DNA of 64,000 nt from assembly GCA_019752335.1 (NCBI GenBank), contig JAIEMJ010000011.1, positions 186,001-250,000 of the forward strand, in the 5' to 3' direction. Source of the DNA: Bryobacteraceae bacterium. Its GTDB lineage: Bacteria > Acidobacteriota > Terriglobia > Bryobacterales > Bryobacteraceae. The notes below the pieces were generated by a model. The model saw only the letters and a list, made by a program, of their open reading frames with translations. It was not told the origin of the DNA and searched no databases. The position numbers were made by a program, and so were the translations under genes. This document shows positions 1-8,464 of this stretch, piece by piece (the first letter of the stretch is position 1; each line of letters begins with the position of its first letter).

Positions 1-235
1 TCGAGGGCGATCAGGCCTACGGCGAACCAGGCAACAAGGCTAAGCAAGCGAAGCAACGCCTTCAAGATAACACTCACGCCCCGGCTCGCTCCCTTCTCCG
101 TGAACGAGGAGAAGCCATCGTCGGTCCGCCTCGCCTCAGATCGGGGCCTGGGGAAAAGGTTTGCCGCTGCCGAAACATCCCGCATCTCGGAGCTGGGCGT
201 CGCAGCGGAGGTAAGACTTCGCGAGCTTTTCTCGC

Positions 236-590
236 GATTCGTATCAGTCGGAAGAATCGGGCCGGATAGAGATTTCCATCCAAGGCTTCCCGGACCATCG
301 AGGGAAGTCTGTGGTTTCCTCAGCCGGCGGACGCATCCCCGAATGGCGCGCCCTGGACTGGATCGATCAGGGGGGGCGTAGTGATGGCCGCCACTGTCGA
401 CCTGCAAGCCTCGGCCGTACGGGTTGAGGGTGCCAAGCCGTTGTTCCCGCAGCCCGCTCTTGGCGCCATCACCAGAGTCCAGCCAGCCCGCGATGGCAGC
501 CGCTTTCTGACTTGGGAGCCGGTCGACGGTGCACAGCCCGACCGCCCAATGGTTGTCATCCAGAACTGGGCGGCGGGGCTCGCGAAGTAA
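236..590 (+). pseudogene. Decayed C-terminal tail of a kinase-type TolB-like propeller protein (copy A)
   Basis: Translation from about 243 reads YQSEESGRIEISIQGFP, matching the intact-frame copy B (YRSEESGRPEIYVQGFP at about 1816). The frame breaks near 375-385: the stretch corresponding to 'SDGQELYWVGLDD' of copy B is missing, and homology resumes in another frame at MAATVDLQ (about 384). It then runs to the same terminus, PMVVIQNWAAGLAK. In Acidobacteria such tails normally end Ser/Thr kinases with a TM segment and WD40-like beta-propeller. No kinase domain is present. The first 235 bases of the window show no recognisable gene. VapC ends only 2 bases downstream on the opposite strand. Confidence 0.75.
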
Positions 591-592
591 CG

Positions 593-1006
593 CTACCGTA
601 AGACCGTAAAGGCGCGCTTCCGGCCAGGACCGAAGCGGTAGATGGCGAAGTGGTCGTCCAGCGAAGCCACCGTCTCTAACCCGAGGCGACGCATCACGGC
701 GAAGCTGGTGCGGTCGGCGATCGAAAAGTCCTGGTCCGGGAACGCCAAGCCAATCTCCCAGGCGGCATCGAGATCGGCGAGGCCGACGGTCTCGATGGCG
801 GCAATCCCTTCCCGCAATCCTAACCAAAAGCGCTCCGCGGCTCGGCGGCTCAATCGGTACCGCAGCAGGGTCCAGGTCTCAAGCAGGACATGATCCGTGG
901 TCACCAGCCGCTCACCGCGGGAGAGAATCTCCTTGGCGGTTTTGTTGCTGAGATCGGACTTGTCCGCCGCGGCATACCAAACGGAGGTGTCGACGAAGAG
1001 GCTCAT
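593..1006 (-). CDS. vapC: VapC-like PIN-domain toxin ribonuclease
   Basis: This 137-aa protein has the PIN-domain layout: N-terminal LFVDTSVW with Asp6, Glu43 in the VLLETWTLL helix, Asp98 in SIADRTSFAVM, and Asp117/Asp118 near the C-terminus. These acidic residues bind the Mg2+/Mn2+ used for RNA cleavage in the family. The start overlaps the stop of the upstream ribbon-helix-helix gene by 4 bases (ATGA), the usual antitoxin-first arrangement with translational coupling. Length is normal for VapC. The toxin role is inferred from family and context; the RNA target is unknown. Confidence 0.9.
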   Translation of the reverse strand: MSLFVDTSVWYAAADKSDLSNKTAKEILSRGERLVTTDHVLLETWTLLRYRLSRRAAERFWLGLREGIAAIETVGLADLDAAWEIGLAFPDQDFSIADRTSFAVMRRLGLETVASLDDHFAIYRFGPGRKRAFTVLR

Positions 1007-1248
1007 TTTGAGTGCCGTTTGGCGAAGGCCTGCCCGAGCATCAGGCGCTTGTCCTTGGCGATATCCGATTTCCCCGATTCGCCCAGGTCGAAAATGGCCG
1101 ACGGGTTTGCCGTGGACGCGGGGTTGCCGAGATCCCGCGCAACGACTCGGCGGATGTACTCGGCCAGCGAGACACCCATCTCGCCCGCCCTTTGGCGAAC
1201 GCGGCGGTGCAGTTCCGGCTCGAGCGTGATTTGGGTCCGCGCCATCAT
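1003..1248 (-). CDS. vapB: Ribbon-helix-helix antitoxin of the VapBC pair
   Basis: This 81-aa protein has an N-terminal ribbon-helix-helix DNA-binding fold: the strand ARTQITLEPELHRRV is followed by helices containing MGVSLAEYIRRVVARDL. The charged C-terminal tail is where such antitoxins bind their toxin. It directly precedes vapC with a 4-base overlap. Two adjacent ATG codons (1248 and 1245) could start it. A TATGAT hexamer (1258-1263, minus strand) ends 9 bases before the first ATG, so the mRNA should have almost no leader. Autoregulation is expected from the family but no operator was identified. Confidence 0.85.
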   Translation of the reverse strand: MMARTQITLEPELHRRVRQRAGEMGVSLAEYIRRVVARDLGNPASTANPSAIFDLGESGKSDIAKDKRLMLGQAFAKRHSK

Positions 1249-1257
1249 GATGTCACC

Positions 1258-1263
1258 ATCATA
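1258..1263 (-). promoter_or_regulatory. -10 hexamer TATGAT of vapBC
   Basis: TATGAT on the minus strand, 9 bases before the vapB ATG. No convincing -35 at 16-18 bases. One of the leaderless-type promoters described in the findings. Confidence 0.5.
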
Positions 1264-1304
1264 GCGCGACTGGTTTCGCTAGACTGAACTGAAGTCATGC
1301 AAAC

Positions 1305-2168
1305 TTGCCGAGAGCACCAACCGAAACCAGCCGCTGGCCCTGGGCGATTGCCGCCGCGCTGCTCCTCATGACAGTTGCCGGATGGGGCGCTTTCCTACGC
1401 AAGCCGAACCAGCCGGCACCGCTCCTGAGACTTGAGGTGAATCCGCCCGTCGGCGGCCGGTTCCCTGAATTTGGTCCTTTTTCCGGGGCTCGGCCATCTC
1501 GCCCGACGGGCAAACGCTGGCTTTGTCTCCACCAATGGTCACCCGATGGAAAGCAACTCTCCTACCGGAAGGGATCCGGAGTCTTCCGGAAATCGGCGGA
1601 CGGGTTGGGAGAGGAGGAATCCGTGATCGATGCAAAGACGTCCGACCGGGGCGCGCCGCAGTCCGTGTCGCCGGATGGCAAGGTCCTGCTCTTTGGGCTG
1701 GGCGACATCTTCGCTTTCCCGTTGACTGGGGAACGGGAGCCCACGCCCTATCTGCAGACTCCGGGGGCCGAGGACGACGCGGCGTTCTCGCCCGATGGCC
1801 GGTGGGTCGCGTATCGGTCGGAAGAATCGGGACGGCCGGAGATTTACGTCCAAGGCTTCCCGGAGCGCCGAGGCGAGTGGTTGGTCTCGTCCGCCGGAGG
1901 CCGCAGTCCTCGCTGGCGCTCCGATGGCCAGGAGTTGTACTGGGTAGGGCTGGACGATACGTCGATGGCGGCGAGCGTGCAACTGCAGACGGACGGAGTC
2001 CGAGTGGGCCGGACTGAGCCGTTGTTTCGTTTGCCTGCCCCCGGTCTCGTTGCTGCCTTCCAGCCCTCCTGTGACGGCCGCTTTCTGGCCCGGGAGCCCG
2101 AAGGCGGCCAGCCGCCGGACCGTCCCATGGTTGTCATCCAGAACTGGGCGGCGGGGCTGGCGAAGTAG
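1305..2168 (+). pseudogene. Truncated kinase-type TolB-like propeller protein without kinase domain (copy B)
   Basis: The reading frame encodes a membrane segment (WPWAIAAALLLMTVAGWGAF, about residues 11-30) followed by propeller repeats with WSPDGK, VSPDGK and FSPDGRW blades. This matches the C-terminal half of acidobacterial Ser/Thr kinases, but the kinase domain is absent and the only start is a TTG at 1305. Around 1485-1530 the family-typical 'GSAISPDGQTLA' lies in a different frame from the rest, which indicates a frameshift plus loss of one blade. The C-terminus is near-identical to copy A (236-590). It could still give a membrane-anchored propeller, but decay is more likely. A MazEF-like pair begins 34 bases downstream. 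Confidence 0.65.
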
Positions 2169-2202
2169 TGCCTTACCTCTAATATGGCACAATGGTGGTG
2201 TC

Positions 2203-2448
2203 ATGAGGCTGGAAAAACGTACTTACACATTACCTCCCGATCTACTGCAGAAGTTCGAGCGCCGGCTGCCTCCGGGCGAACGGAGCAGTTCGCTAGCTCA
2301 GATCATGGAGGCTTGGCTGGCCGAACGGGAACGCGAGGAACTCCGGCAACTCGTCGTGGAAGGATGCCAGGCGATGAAGGACGATTACGAGCGGATCGAG
2401 CGCGAGTGGGCTCCGGCGTCCGACGAGGTCTGGCGCGATCATGGCTGA
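2203..2448 (+). CDS. Antitoxin of a MazEF/PemIK-type pair
   Basis: This 81-aa protein begins MRLEKRTYTLPPDLLQKFE at the ATG at 2203; a longer frame upstream would read through the preceding pseudogene. The N-terminus looks like a ribbon-helix-helix strand. The helix that follows is rich in Glu/Arg, and the acidic C-terminus is typical of a labile antitoxin. Its last 8 bases overlap the toxin start, so the two are translationally coupled. The antitoxin assignment rests mainly on position before a clear MazF-family toxin. A CACAAT hexamer lies 9 bases before the ATG. Confidence 0.75.
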   Translation: MRLEKRTYTLPPDLLQKFERRLPPGERSSSLAQIMEAWLAEREREELRQLVVEGCQAMKDDYERIEREWAPASDEVWRDHG

Positions 2449-2800
2449 CAGTCTTCGCCGGGGCGATATCGTGCGCGTCCGGCTGGACCCGGTGGCAGGT
2501 TCGGAGCAAGGCGGGGACCGCCCCGGCCTCGTCCTCTCGCCGGATCTGATCAATCAGCACAGCCCCGTCGTCCTGGTCGCGGCCATCACTTCGAAGAAGA
2601 CGGAGAAAGTCTATCCCTTTGAGGCGCTAATCGAGGCCTCTCCTGACGGCTTGCCCCAGCGCTCGAAAGTATTGCTGATGCAACTGCGATCGCTCGACAA
2701 ACGCCGGATCGCCGGGCACTACGGCCGGGTGGATCCGGATACGCTCGAACGGGTCGACGCGGCCCTGCGTATCGCCACTGGGCTAACCCGACTCACCTAA
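2441..2800 (+). CDS. MazF/PemK-family mRNA interferase toxin
   Basis: This 119-aa protein has the CcdB/PemK barrel signature: an early RRGDIVRVRLDPVAGSEQGGDRPGLVLSP segment with the conserved G-x-RP, then VVLVAAITS, and a C-terminal LMQLRSLDKRRI with the conserved Arg. These match MazF sequence-specific endoribonucleases. It follows its antitoxin with an 8-base overlap. It forms the second toxin-antitoxin pair within 2.2 kb, each sitting directly behind a copy of the same decayed kinase tail. Confidence 0.9.
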   Translation: MADSLRRGDIVRVRLDPVAGSEQGGDRPGLVLSPDLINQHSPVVLVAAITSKKTEKVYPFEALIEASPDGLPQRSKVLLMQLRSLDKRRIAGHYGRVDPDTLERVDAALRIATGLTRLT

Positions 2801-2827
2801 GCAGCCGTATTGGCTGGGCTCGATGTC

Positions 2828-4042
2828 TCAGACCCGAATCCGGTAATCGAAAGCGTCACCAGCCCAGCCGGACGCCAGCGGAAACAGCCGCGACATATGC
2901 AGGACGATTTCCCGTGTGACGCGATCTTCGCGGGCATAGAAATTCGACAGCATCAGGGCCTCGTCCTCGCCCGGCTGCCGGTCATCGATCTTCCGCAACG
3001 ACTCCCTCCGCAGCAATCCCGTGGCCCGGTCCACTTCGCCGATCCAGAAGGGGTAGCGGGGCCGGTTGCCGCGGGGGTTCTCGGCGGTGATGTTGCCGAG
3101 CCAGAAGATGCGGCCGGAGGAGTGCTTCAGTAGCTGGGAGCAGGCGCTGGGGCTGAAGAAGGGCTCGCCGGTTGTGTAGGTCCAGGTGGTGGCTTCGCGC
3201 CAGGTTTCGCCACCGTCTTCGGAGAGGCTGTACCAGCGATGGCTGGGGAGTCCGGGTTTCCGGTCGTTGGAGCCGCGCAGCACCATCAGCCAGCGTTGGC
3301 CCGAGAGCTTGACGATAGTGGGTTCGACGAGGCCGCGGGTGGTGCGGGCGGGGTCGCCTTTGAGCGGCTTGGTCATGCGCCACCGGTATCTGCCGCCTTC
3401 AAACGTGCCGATCAACAGCGCAGCGTCGTGATACGTGTAGCCGCCGCCGGGGTTGTAGAGCTTGCCGGCTGCGTCGAAGAGGGTCAGTTCCACGGGCACC
3501 AGCACCCGCTTGCCATCGGTGACCGGCGCGCAGGCCTGGTCGCCCACCATGGCGCAGTTCTTGCCCTGGTAGACCCCCGGCCAGGGGTTGGTGGCGGTGA
3601 AGCCTTCGCCCACGAGTGGCTGCTCCGTGCCGTCGAGGCGGGCATGGATCTGCCATTGCCGCAGACCTTCGAGCGGATCGTCCGTCGGCAGCAGTCCCTC
3701 GTTCCAGAACTCGAGCAAACGGCCCTGATGCGCCACCCCCGCCCGGAGGTGCTTGCGCCACATGCCGTTCGGACGTCGCTCGCCGGTGATGACTTTGGTG
3801 GGCTCCGACCAGGTCCGCCCGTTGTCGACGGAGTCGCGCAGATAGGCCGCGTCAATCGTATCGGAGCGGGTGAGCCGCTGCTCGACGCTGCGCAGCCGCC
3901 CGCCCTTGGCCTCCGTGTAGTAGGCGAAGCTCCACACGGCGACGCCTGGGCCGGGCGAGGCGCGGTGCAGCGTTCGCGTGATGCCGGTTTCGGCTTGGAG
4001 CAAAAAAGGCGCGGCTAAAACATTTCGCCGACTGTATATCAT
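2828..4042 (-). CDS. Secreted BNR-repeat sialidase-like propeller protein
   Basis: The 404-aa product has Asp-box repeats, SVDNGRTW near the N-terminus and SEDGGETW in the second half, which mark the six-bladed sialidase/BNR fold. The N-terminus [18 protein letters not shown] resembles a short Tat-like export signal. The start at 4042 is preferred over 4075 because it carries this signal and a TAGAAT -10 hexamer lies 7 bases upstream. The classic FRIP motif of true sialidases was not seen, so the glycan substrate is unknown. It is divergent from ilvD with 31 bases between start codons. Confidence 0.8.
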   Translation of the reverse strand: MIYSRRNVLAAPFLLQAETGITRTLHRASPGPGVAVWSFAYYTEAKGGRLRSVEQRLTRSDTIDAAYLRDSVDNGRTWSEPTKVITGERRPNGMWRKHLRAGVAHQGRLLEFWNEGLLPTDDPLEGLRQWQIHARLDGTEQPLVGEGFTATNPWPGVYQGKNCAMVGDQACAPVTDGKRVLVPVELTLFDAAGKLYNPGGGYTYHDAALLIGTFEGGRYRWRMTKPLKGDPARTTRGLVEPTIVKLSGQRWLMVLRGSNDRKPGLPSHRWYSLSEDGGETWREATTWTYTTGEPFFSPSACSQLLKHSSGRIFWLGNITAENPRGNRPRYPFWIGEVDRATGLLRRESLRKIDDRQPGEDEALMLSNFYAREDRVTREIVLHMSRLFPLASGWAGDAFDYRIRV

Positions 4043-4049
4043 CTGCTCG

Positions 4050-4062
4050 ATTCTAGTAAAAT
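4050..4062. promoter_or_regulatory. Back-to-back -10 hexamers of the sialidase-like gene and ilvD
   Basis: TAGAAT (minus strand, 4050-4055) ends 7 bases before the sialidase-like ATG. TAAAAT (plus strand, 4057-4062) ends 11 bases before the ilvD ATG. Transcription from one should interfere with the other. Confidence 0.5.
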
Positions 4063-4073
4063 CAAGGCTCCTC

Positions 4074-5756
4074 ATGAAATTGCAGTCTTATACGATCACC
4101 CAAGGCGCGGACCGCGCTCCCGCCCGCTCCATGCTGAAGGCCGTCGGCTTCACCGACGAAGACCTTAAGAAGCCCATCATCGGCATCGCCAACACCTGGA
4201 TTGAGACGATGCCCTGCAACATCCGCTTGCGGGAACTCGCCGGGCCAGTGAAGGAAGGCATCCGCGCCGCGGGCGGTACGCCGATGGAGTTCAACACCAT
4301 CGCCATCTCCGACGGCGTCACCATGGGCACCGAAGGCATGAAGGCCTCACTCGTCAGCCGCGATCTGATCGCCGACTCCATTGAGCTCACCACCCGCGGC
4401 TACATGTTCGACGGCGTGATCGCCATGACCGCTTGCGACAAAACGAATCCCGCCGCCGCCATGGCGCTGCTCCGCCTAAACGTCCCGGGCCTCGTCTTCT
4501 ACGGCGGCTCCATTCTGCCGGGCAAGCACAAAGACAAGTTCATCACCATTCAGGATGTCTTCGAAGCCGTCGGCGCGCACGCGGCCGGCAAGATCGACGC
4601 CGCCGAGTTGCTGGCCATTGAGAACGCCGCCTGCCCCGGCGCCGGCGCCTGCGGTGGCCAGTTCACGGCCAACACGATGGCCACCTTGCTTGAACTGATT
4701 GGCCTTTCGCCCTTCGGCGTGAACTCGATTCCCCAGCCGGACGATCGCAAGCGCGAGGCCGCCTTTGAGTGCGGCAAGCTGATCGTGGAAGCCGTCAAAA
4801 AGGACCTGCGCCCGCGCGCGATCTGCACGCGCGCCGCCTTTGATAACGCCATCGCTTCGGTCGCCGCCAGTGGCGGCTCCACCAACGCCGTGCTGCACCT
4901 GCTGGCGATGGCCAAGGAAGCCGGCGTCAAGCTCAACATCGACGACTTCCAGCGCATCAGCGCCAAGACGCCGCTCTACGTCGACCTGAAGCCGGCCGGC
5001 AAGTACACCGCCGCCGAGATGGACGCCGCGGGCGGCATTCCGGTGCTGGCGCAGCGCCTCGTCGACGGCGGCTACATCAACCCCAAGTGCAAGACAATTA
5101 CCGGCCGGACGATTGGCGAGGAGTCGGCGAAGGTGAAGGAGACCAAGGGGCAGGACGTGATCAAACCGCTGGCGAGCCCGATCAAGAAGTCCGGCGGTCT
5201 GCTGATCCTGAAGGGTAACCTGTGCCCCGAAGGCTCCGTGCTCAAAGTGACCGGCATCGAGAAGAAACTGCACCGCGGCCCGGCCCGCGTCTTCAACAGC
5301 GAGGAACCGGCCATGAAGGCCGTGCTCAAAGGCAAGATCAAGGCTGGCGACGTGATTGTGATCCGCTACGAAGGGCCGAAGGGCGGTCCGGGCATGCGCG
5401 AGATGCTGGGCGTCACCGGCGCCATCGCCGGCTCCGGCTTAGGTGAAACGGTCGCCCTGATGACGGACGGCCGCTTCAGCGGCGCCACCCGCGGCTTCTC
5501 CATCGGCCACATGGCTCCCGAAGCCGTCGACGGCGGCCGCATCGCCATCGTCGAGGAAGGTGACATGATCGCCATCGACCTGGTGAAGCGCACCATTGAC
5601 CTCGAAGTAAGCGAGAAGGAAGTGAAGGCCCGCTTCAAGAAGTGGACCAAGCCCGAGCCCAAGTATCGCGTCGGCGTGTTTGCCAAGTACATCCGTGACG
5701 TCTCCTCGGCGGCGGAAGGCGCGGTAACGGCCTTCGTTTTCCCGAAGACCCGTTAA
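4074..5756 (+). CDS. ilvD: Dihydroxy-acid dehydratase
   Basis: This 560-aa enzyme dehydrates 2,3-dihydroxy-isovalerate and 2,3-dihydroxy-3-methylvalerate in valine/isoleucine synthesis (EC 4.2.1.9). The three iron-sulfur Cys are visible: Cys48 in MPCNIRL, Cys121 in CDKTNPA and Cys193 in [12 protein letters not shown]. The C-terminal half contains [18 protein letters not shown] and GHMAPEA as in IlvD/Edd proteins. Length is typical. The start [20 protein letters not shown] fits the family N-terminus; an upstream in-frame extension overlaps the divergent gene and is unlikely. No other ilv gene is adjacent. Confidence 0.97.
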   Translation: MKLQSYTITQGADRAPARSMLKAVGFTDEDLKKPIIGIANTWIETMPCNIRLRELAGPVKEGIRAAGGTPMEFNTIAISDGVTMGTEGMKASLVSRDLIADSIELTTRGYMFDGVIAMTACDKTNPAAAMALLRLNVPGLVFYGGSILPGKHKDKFITIQDVFEAVGAHAAGKIDAAELLAIENAACPGAGACGGQFTANTMATLLELIGLSPFGVNSIPQPDDRKREAAFECGKLIVEAVKKDLRPRAICTRAAFDNAIASVAASGGSTNAVLHLLAMAKEAGVKLNIDDFQRISAKTPLYVDLKPAGKYTAAEMDAAGGIPVLAQRLVDGGYINPKCKTITGRTIGEESAKVKETKGQDVIKPLASPIKKSGGLLILKGNLCPEGSVLKVTGIEKKLHRGPARVFNSEEPAMKAVLKGKIKAGDVIVIRYEGPKGGPGMREMLGVTGAIAGSGLGETVALMTDGRFSGATRGFSIGHMAPEAVDGGRIAIVEEGDMIAIDLVKRTIDLEVSEKEVKARFKKWTKPEPKYRVGVFAKYIRDVSSAAEGAVTAFVFPKTR

Positions 5757-5795
5757 TTCACGGGCCGTAGGGATCCAGTGCTTCGAAGCTTCTAG

Positions 5796-5880
5796 CCCAC
5801 CTCGTAAGAGGTGGGGCACGTTCACGAATGATGCCGTGTCATTGGCGTTTTCTCGGGAAACCTGCTCAGTGCCCCGCCTC
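5796..5880. repeat. GUAA-tetraloop hairpin with a competing long-range arm
   Basis: Between the convergent ends of ilvD and ftsB, CCCACCTC (5796-5803) and GAGGTGGG (5808-5815) form a perfect 8-bp stem with loop GTAA. The right arm, extended as GAGGTGGGGCAC (5808-5819), can instead pair with GTGCCCCGCCTC (5869-5880) at 11 of 12 positions. It could be a REP-like element or a bidirectional terminator, though no T-run follows. Confidence 0.55.
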
Positions 5881-5911
5881 TACGTACGGCAACGAATCAC
5901 GAGAGGAAAAA

Positions 5912-6220
5912 CTAAGGCTTCGGCTTCTCGACTTTGTAAGTCACTTCGCCCTTGCTCTGCTTGCCGAGTTCCTCACGAATCGCGACACGAATTGCTTCCT
6001 GGTCAGTCCGTAGCAGGTAGTTCTTCTCGCGCATCGCCTCAATCTCCTGCTTCAGCGCCGCATTCGACTTCTCCGTCGCCTGTACGTGCGCCCATTTCGC
6101 CTGGAATGCCGGTAAGCCCTGCGGGCCCTTGAAGAAAAGAAGCACGAAGGCGAGCGCGATCAGCGCAAAGGTACTGTAACTGATGCGGCGGATCAAGGCG
6201 GGATTGGGGGAGGACAACAT
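5912..6220 (-). CDS. ftsB: FtsB/DivIC-family septum formation initiator
   Basis: This 102-aa protein has a short cytoplasmic N-terminus, one membrane helix (about residues 15-30, FALIALAFVLLFF) and then a coiled coil (about 45-85, with KSNAALKQEIEAMREKNYLLRTDQEAIR). This is the topology of FtsB/DivIC, which bridges FtsL and FtsQ at the division septum. The C-terminus KPKP is basic and unstructured. The family call is firm; distinguishing FtsB from DivIC is not possible here. A TATAAA hexamer lies 12 bases before the start on the minus strand. Confidence 0.85.
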   Translation of the reverse strand: MLSSPNPALIRRISYSTFALIALAFVLLFFKGPQGLPAFQAKWAHVQATEKSNAALKQEIEAMREKNYLLRTDQEAIRVAIREELGKQSKGEVTYKVEKPKP

Positions 6221-6338
6221 CGCTTCTTACTATTTATACTCAACTTTCCGGCCCTTTGGCGACCAAAAACCAATATTTTTACTTGCCCGTACCAGGGGCA
6301 CTAGTCCGAAAGCCCGCAAAAGCACCTCCGTTTCCTGA

Positions 6339-6344
6339 TATGAT
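6339..6344 (+). promoter_or_regulatory. -10 hexamer TATGAT of the MFS-sulfatase gene run
   Basis: TATGAT ends 9 bases before the ATG at 6354. No Shine-Dalgarno sequence lies between them. Confidence 0.5.
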
Positions 6345-6353
6345 CCTGGGTTC

Positions 6354-7652
6354 ATGACCCTTCCCACGATGAGCCCGCGTGCCACCACTGTCCGCTACTG
6401 GGTCGTAGTCTTTGCGATCACCCTGAGCGTCATCACCTACATTGACCGTGTCTGCATCTCGCTCGCCGCGCCAGCCATCACCAAGGACCTGAACCTGACG
6501 GACAAAGAGATGGGCTGGGCCCTCTCGCTCTTCGGCATCGCCTATGCCGCTTTCGAAATTCCCGGGGGCTGGCTGGGCGACAAGCTGGGCGCCCGCAGCG
6601 TGCTGATGCGCATTGTCGTCTGGTGGAGCTTCTTCACCGCCGCCACGGCCTTCGCCTGGAATGCGATGTCCCTCTGGGTGATCCGCTTTCTGTTCGGCGC
6701 CGGCGAGGCCGGCTGCTTCCCGAATATCACCAAGGCTTACACCACTTGGCTGCCCGCCAATGAACGCGTTCGCGCCCAGGGCATCACCTGGATGAGCGCC
6801 CGTTGGGGCGGCGCGTTCACGCCGCCGCTGCTCGGCGTCATCATGGGCGCGCTGGACTGGCGCATGGCCTTCATCATCTTCGGCGCCTTGGGCGTCGTCT
6901 GGGCCTTCTTCTTTTATCGCTGGTTCCGCGATAACCCCAAAGACAAGCCCGAGGTGAACGCGGGCGAGTTAAAGCTCCTCGAGGAAGCCGCGCAAAATGC
7001 CACCGGCCATGGCTCCGTGCCGTGGGGCAAGCTCGTCACCTCCGGCACCGTCTGGCTCTTGTGGCTGCAATATTTCTGCGTCTCCTATGGCTGGTATTTC
7101 TACATTACCTGGCTTCCGACCTACTTACAGCGGGAACGCGGCATGGACTTCAAGAAAAGCGCCATTTACTCCGGCCTGCCGCTCTTCCTCGGCGGCATCG
7201 GCTGCATGCTCGCCGGTTTCTATCTGATTCCCCGCCTCACCCGCATCCTGGGCAGCGAGAATAAGGCCCGCCGCTACGTGAGCGCCTTCGGCTGCGCCTT
7301 GGCCGGTGGCCTGCTGATCCTCTCCACCAAACTGCAGGACCCCATCACCGCCCTGGTCACCATCAGCTTCGCCAGCTTCGCCAATGACCTCCAGATGCCC
7401 GCCAGTTGGGGCACCTGCATGAGCCTGGGCGGCAAGTACGCCGGCACGCTCTCCGGCTCCATGAACATGATGGGCAACCTCGGCGGCGCCCTGCTCCCCA
7501 TCGCCATCCCCTACATCCTCAAATGGTGTACCGACAATGGCCTGGATGCGCTCAAATGGGACATGACCTTCTACGTCTCCGCCGCCATGTACGCCATCGC
7601 CACCACGGCCTGGCTCCTCATCGACACCACCCGGCCCATCGATCAGCGATAG
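6354..7652 (+). CDS. MFS transporter, anion:cation symporter (hexuronate/aldonate) type
   Basis: The 432-aa protein has the 12-helix MFS pattern. The first helix pair contains ITYIDRVCISLAAPAI and the A-loop motif GGWLGDKLGARSVL. RFLFGAGEAGCFPN in helix 4 is typical of the ACS family, which imports organic acids such as hexuronates, glucarate or galactonate. It opens a same-strand run with DUF1080 hydrolase (17-base gap), sulfatase, cyclase and alpha/beta hydrolase, suggesting it takes up the sugar-acid product of extracellular degradation. The substrate is an inference. Confidence 0.88.
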   Translation: MTLPTMSPRATTVRYWVVVFAITLSVITYIDRVCISLAAPAITKDLNLTDKEMGWALSLFGIAYAAFEIPGGWLGDKLGARSVLMRIVVWWSFFTAATAFAWNAMSLWVIRFLFGAGEAGCFPNITKAYTTWLPANERVRAQGITWMSARWGGAFTPPLLGVIMGALDWRMAFIIFGALGVVWAFFFYRWFRDNPKDKPEVNAGELKLLEEAAQNATGHGSVPWGKLVTSGTVWLLWLQYFCVSYGWYFYITWLPTYLQRERGMDFKKSAIYSGLPLFLGGIGCMLAGFYLIPRLTRILGSENKARRYVSAFGCALAGGLLILSTKLQDPITALVTISFASFANDLQMPASWGTCMSLGGKYAGTLSGSMNMMGNLGGALLPIAIPYILKWCTDNGLDALKWDMTFYVSAAMYAIATTAWLLIDTTRPIDQR

Positions 7653-7669
7653 ACTGACGGGGAAGAATC

Positions 7670-8458
7670 ATGCGACGCCGTAACTTCCTCGCCCTCACCG
7701 CGCTTCCGCTCGCCGGCCAACAAGGTCCGTCCTTTATCCAGGACGGCGAAGCCCATGGCGATCCGCCTTTCCTGCAGGAGCCCGGCTGGACTCCCTTGCT
7801 GAATGGCCGCGACCTCAGCGGCTGGTCACCCGAGGCCGGCAAGCCGAGCGAGTGGTACACCTCGAAAGCCGTGCGCTTTGAACGACTCCTGGGCCCCACG
7901 CGCCTCGGCGGCACGAAGGGCGAATCCGGCGTCATCATGAATGGCCCCGCCGGCCGCACCGCCAACCTGGTTACCAACGCCAAGCACGGCGACATCGAGC
8001 TCTACCTCGAATTCATGCTCGCCAAGGGCTCAAATTCGGGCGTCTATCTGCAAGGCCTGTACGAAATTCAGATCTTCGATTCCTACGCGTCGAGCGAACC
8101 GCTCCAATCCTCTGACGCGGGCGGCATCTACCATCGCTGGATCAACGAGCAAGGCGTGGGCGGTTCGGCCCCGTTGCGCAACGCCGCCCGGCGGCCGGGC
8201 GAGTGGCAGAGTTACCAAGCCTGGTTCCGCGCGCCGCGCTTCGACGCCGCGGGCAAGAAGATCGCCAACGCCAAGTTTCTACGCGTCCTCCACAATGGCT
8301 TGCTGGTGCAGCAGGACGTGGAATGTGAAGGCCCGACGCGCTCCGCGATGAACCACGCCGAAGCCCCCGAAAATCCGCTGATGCTGCAAGGCGACCACGG
8401 ACCCGTCGCCTTCCGTAACCTCCACTGGCGTCCCTTGCGCCCCCTGATTTCCCGGTGA
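7670..8458 (+). CDS. DUF1080 (3-keto-disaccharide hydrolase family) secreted protein
   Basis: The 262-aa protein starts MRRRNFLALTALPLAG, a Tat-like export signal, and then carries the DUF1080 start signature WTPLLNGRDLSGW. It continues with KGSNSGVYLQGLYEIQI and ends with a strand-rich LamG-like fold (GPVAFRNLHWRPL). Family members are concanavalin-like glycoside hydrolases or glycan-binding proteins; some cleave 3-keto-glycosides. It sits 6 bases before the sulfatase, so both are probably co-translated. GGGGAAG upstream serves as ribosome-binding site. Confidence 0.87.
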   Translation: MRRRNFLALTALPLAGQQGPSFIQDGEAHGDPPFLQEPGWTPLLNGRDLSGWSPEAGKPSEWYTSKAVRFERLLGPTRLGGTKGESGVIMNGPAGRTANLVTNAKHGDIELYLEFMLAKGSNSGVYLQGLYEIQIFDSYASSEPLQSSDAGGIYHRWINEQGVGGSAPLRNAARRPGEWQSYQAWFRAPRFDAAGKKIANAKFLRVLHNGLLVQQDVECEGPTRSAMNHAEAPENPLMLQGDHGPVAFRNLHWRPLRPLISR

Positions 8459-8464
8459 TTCTCA

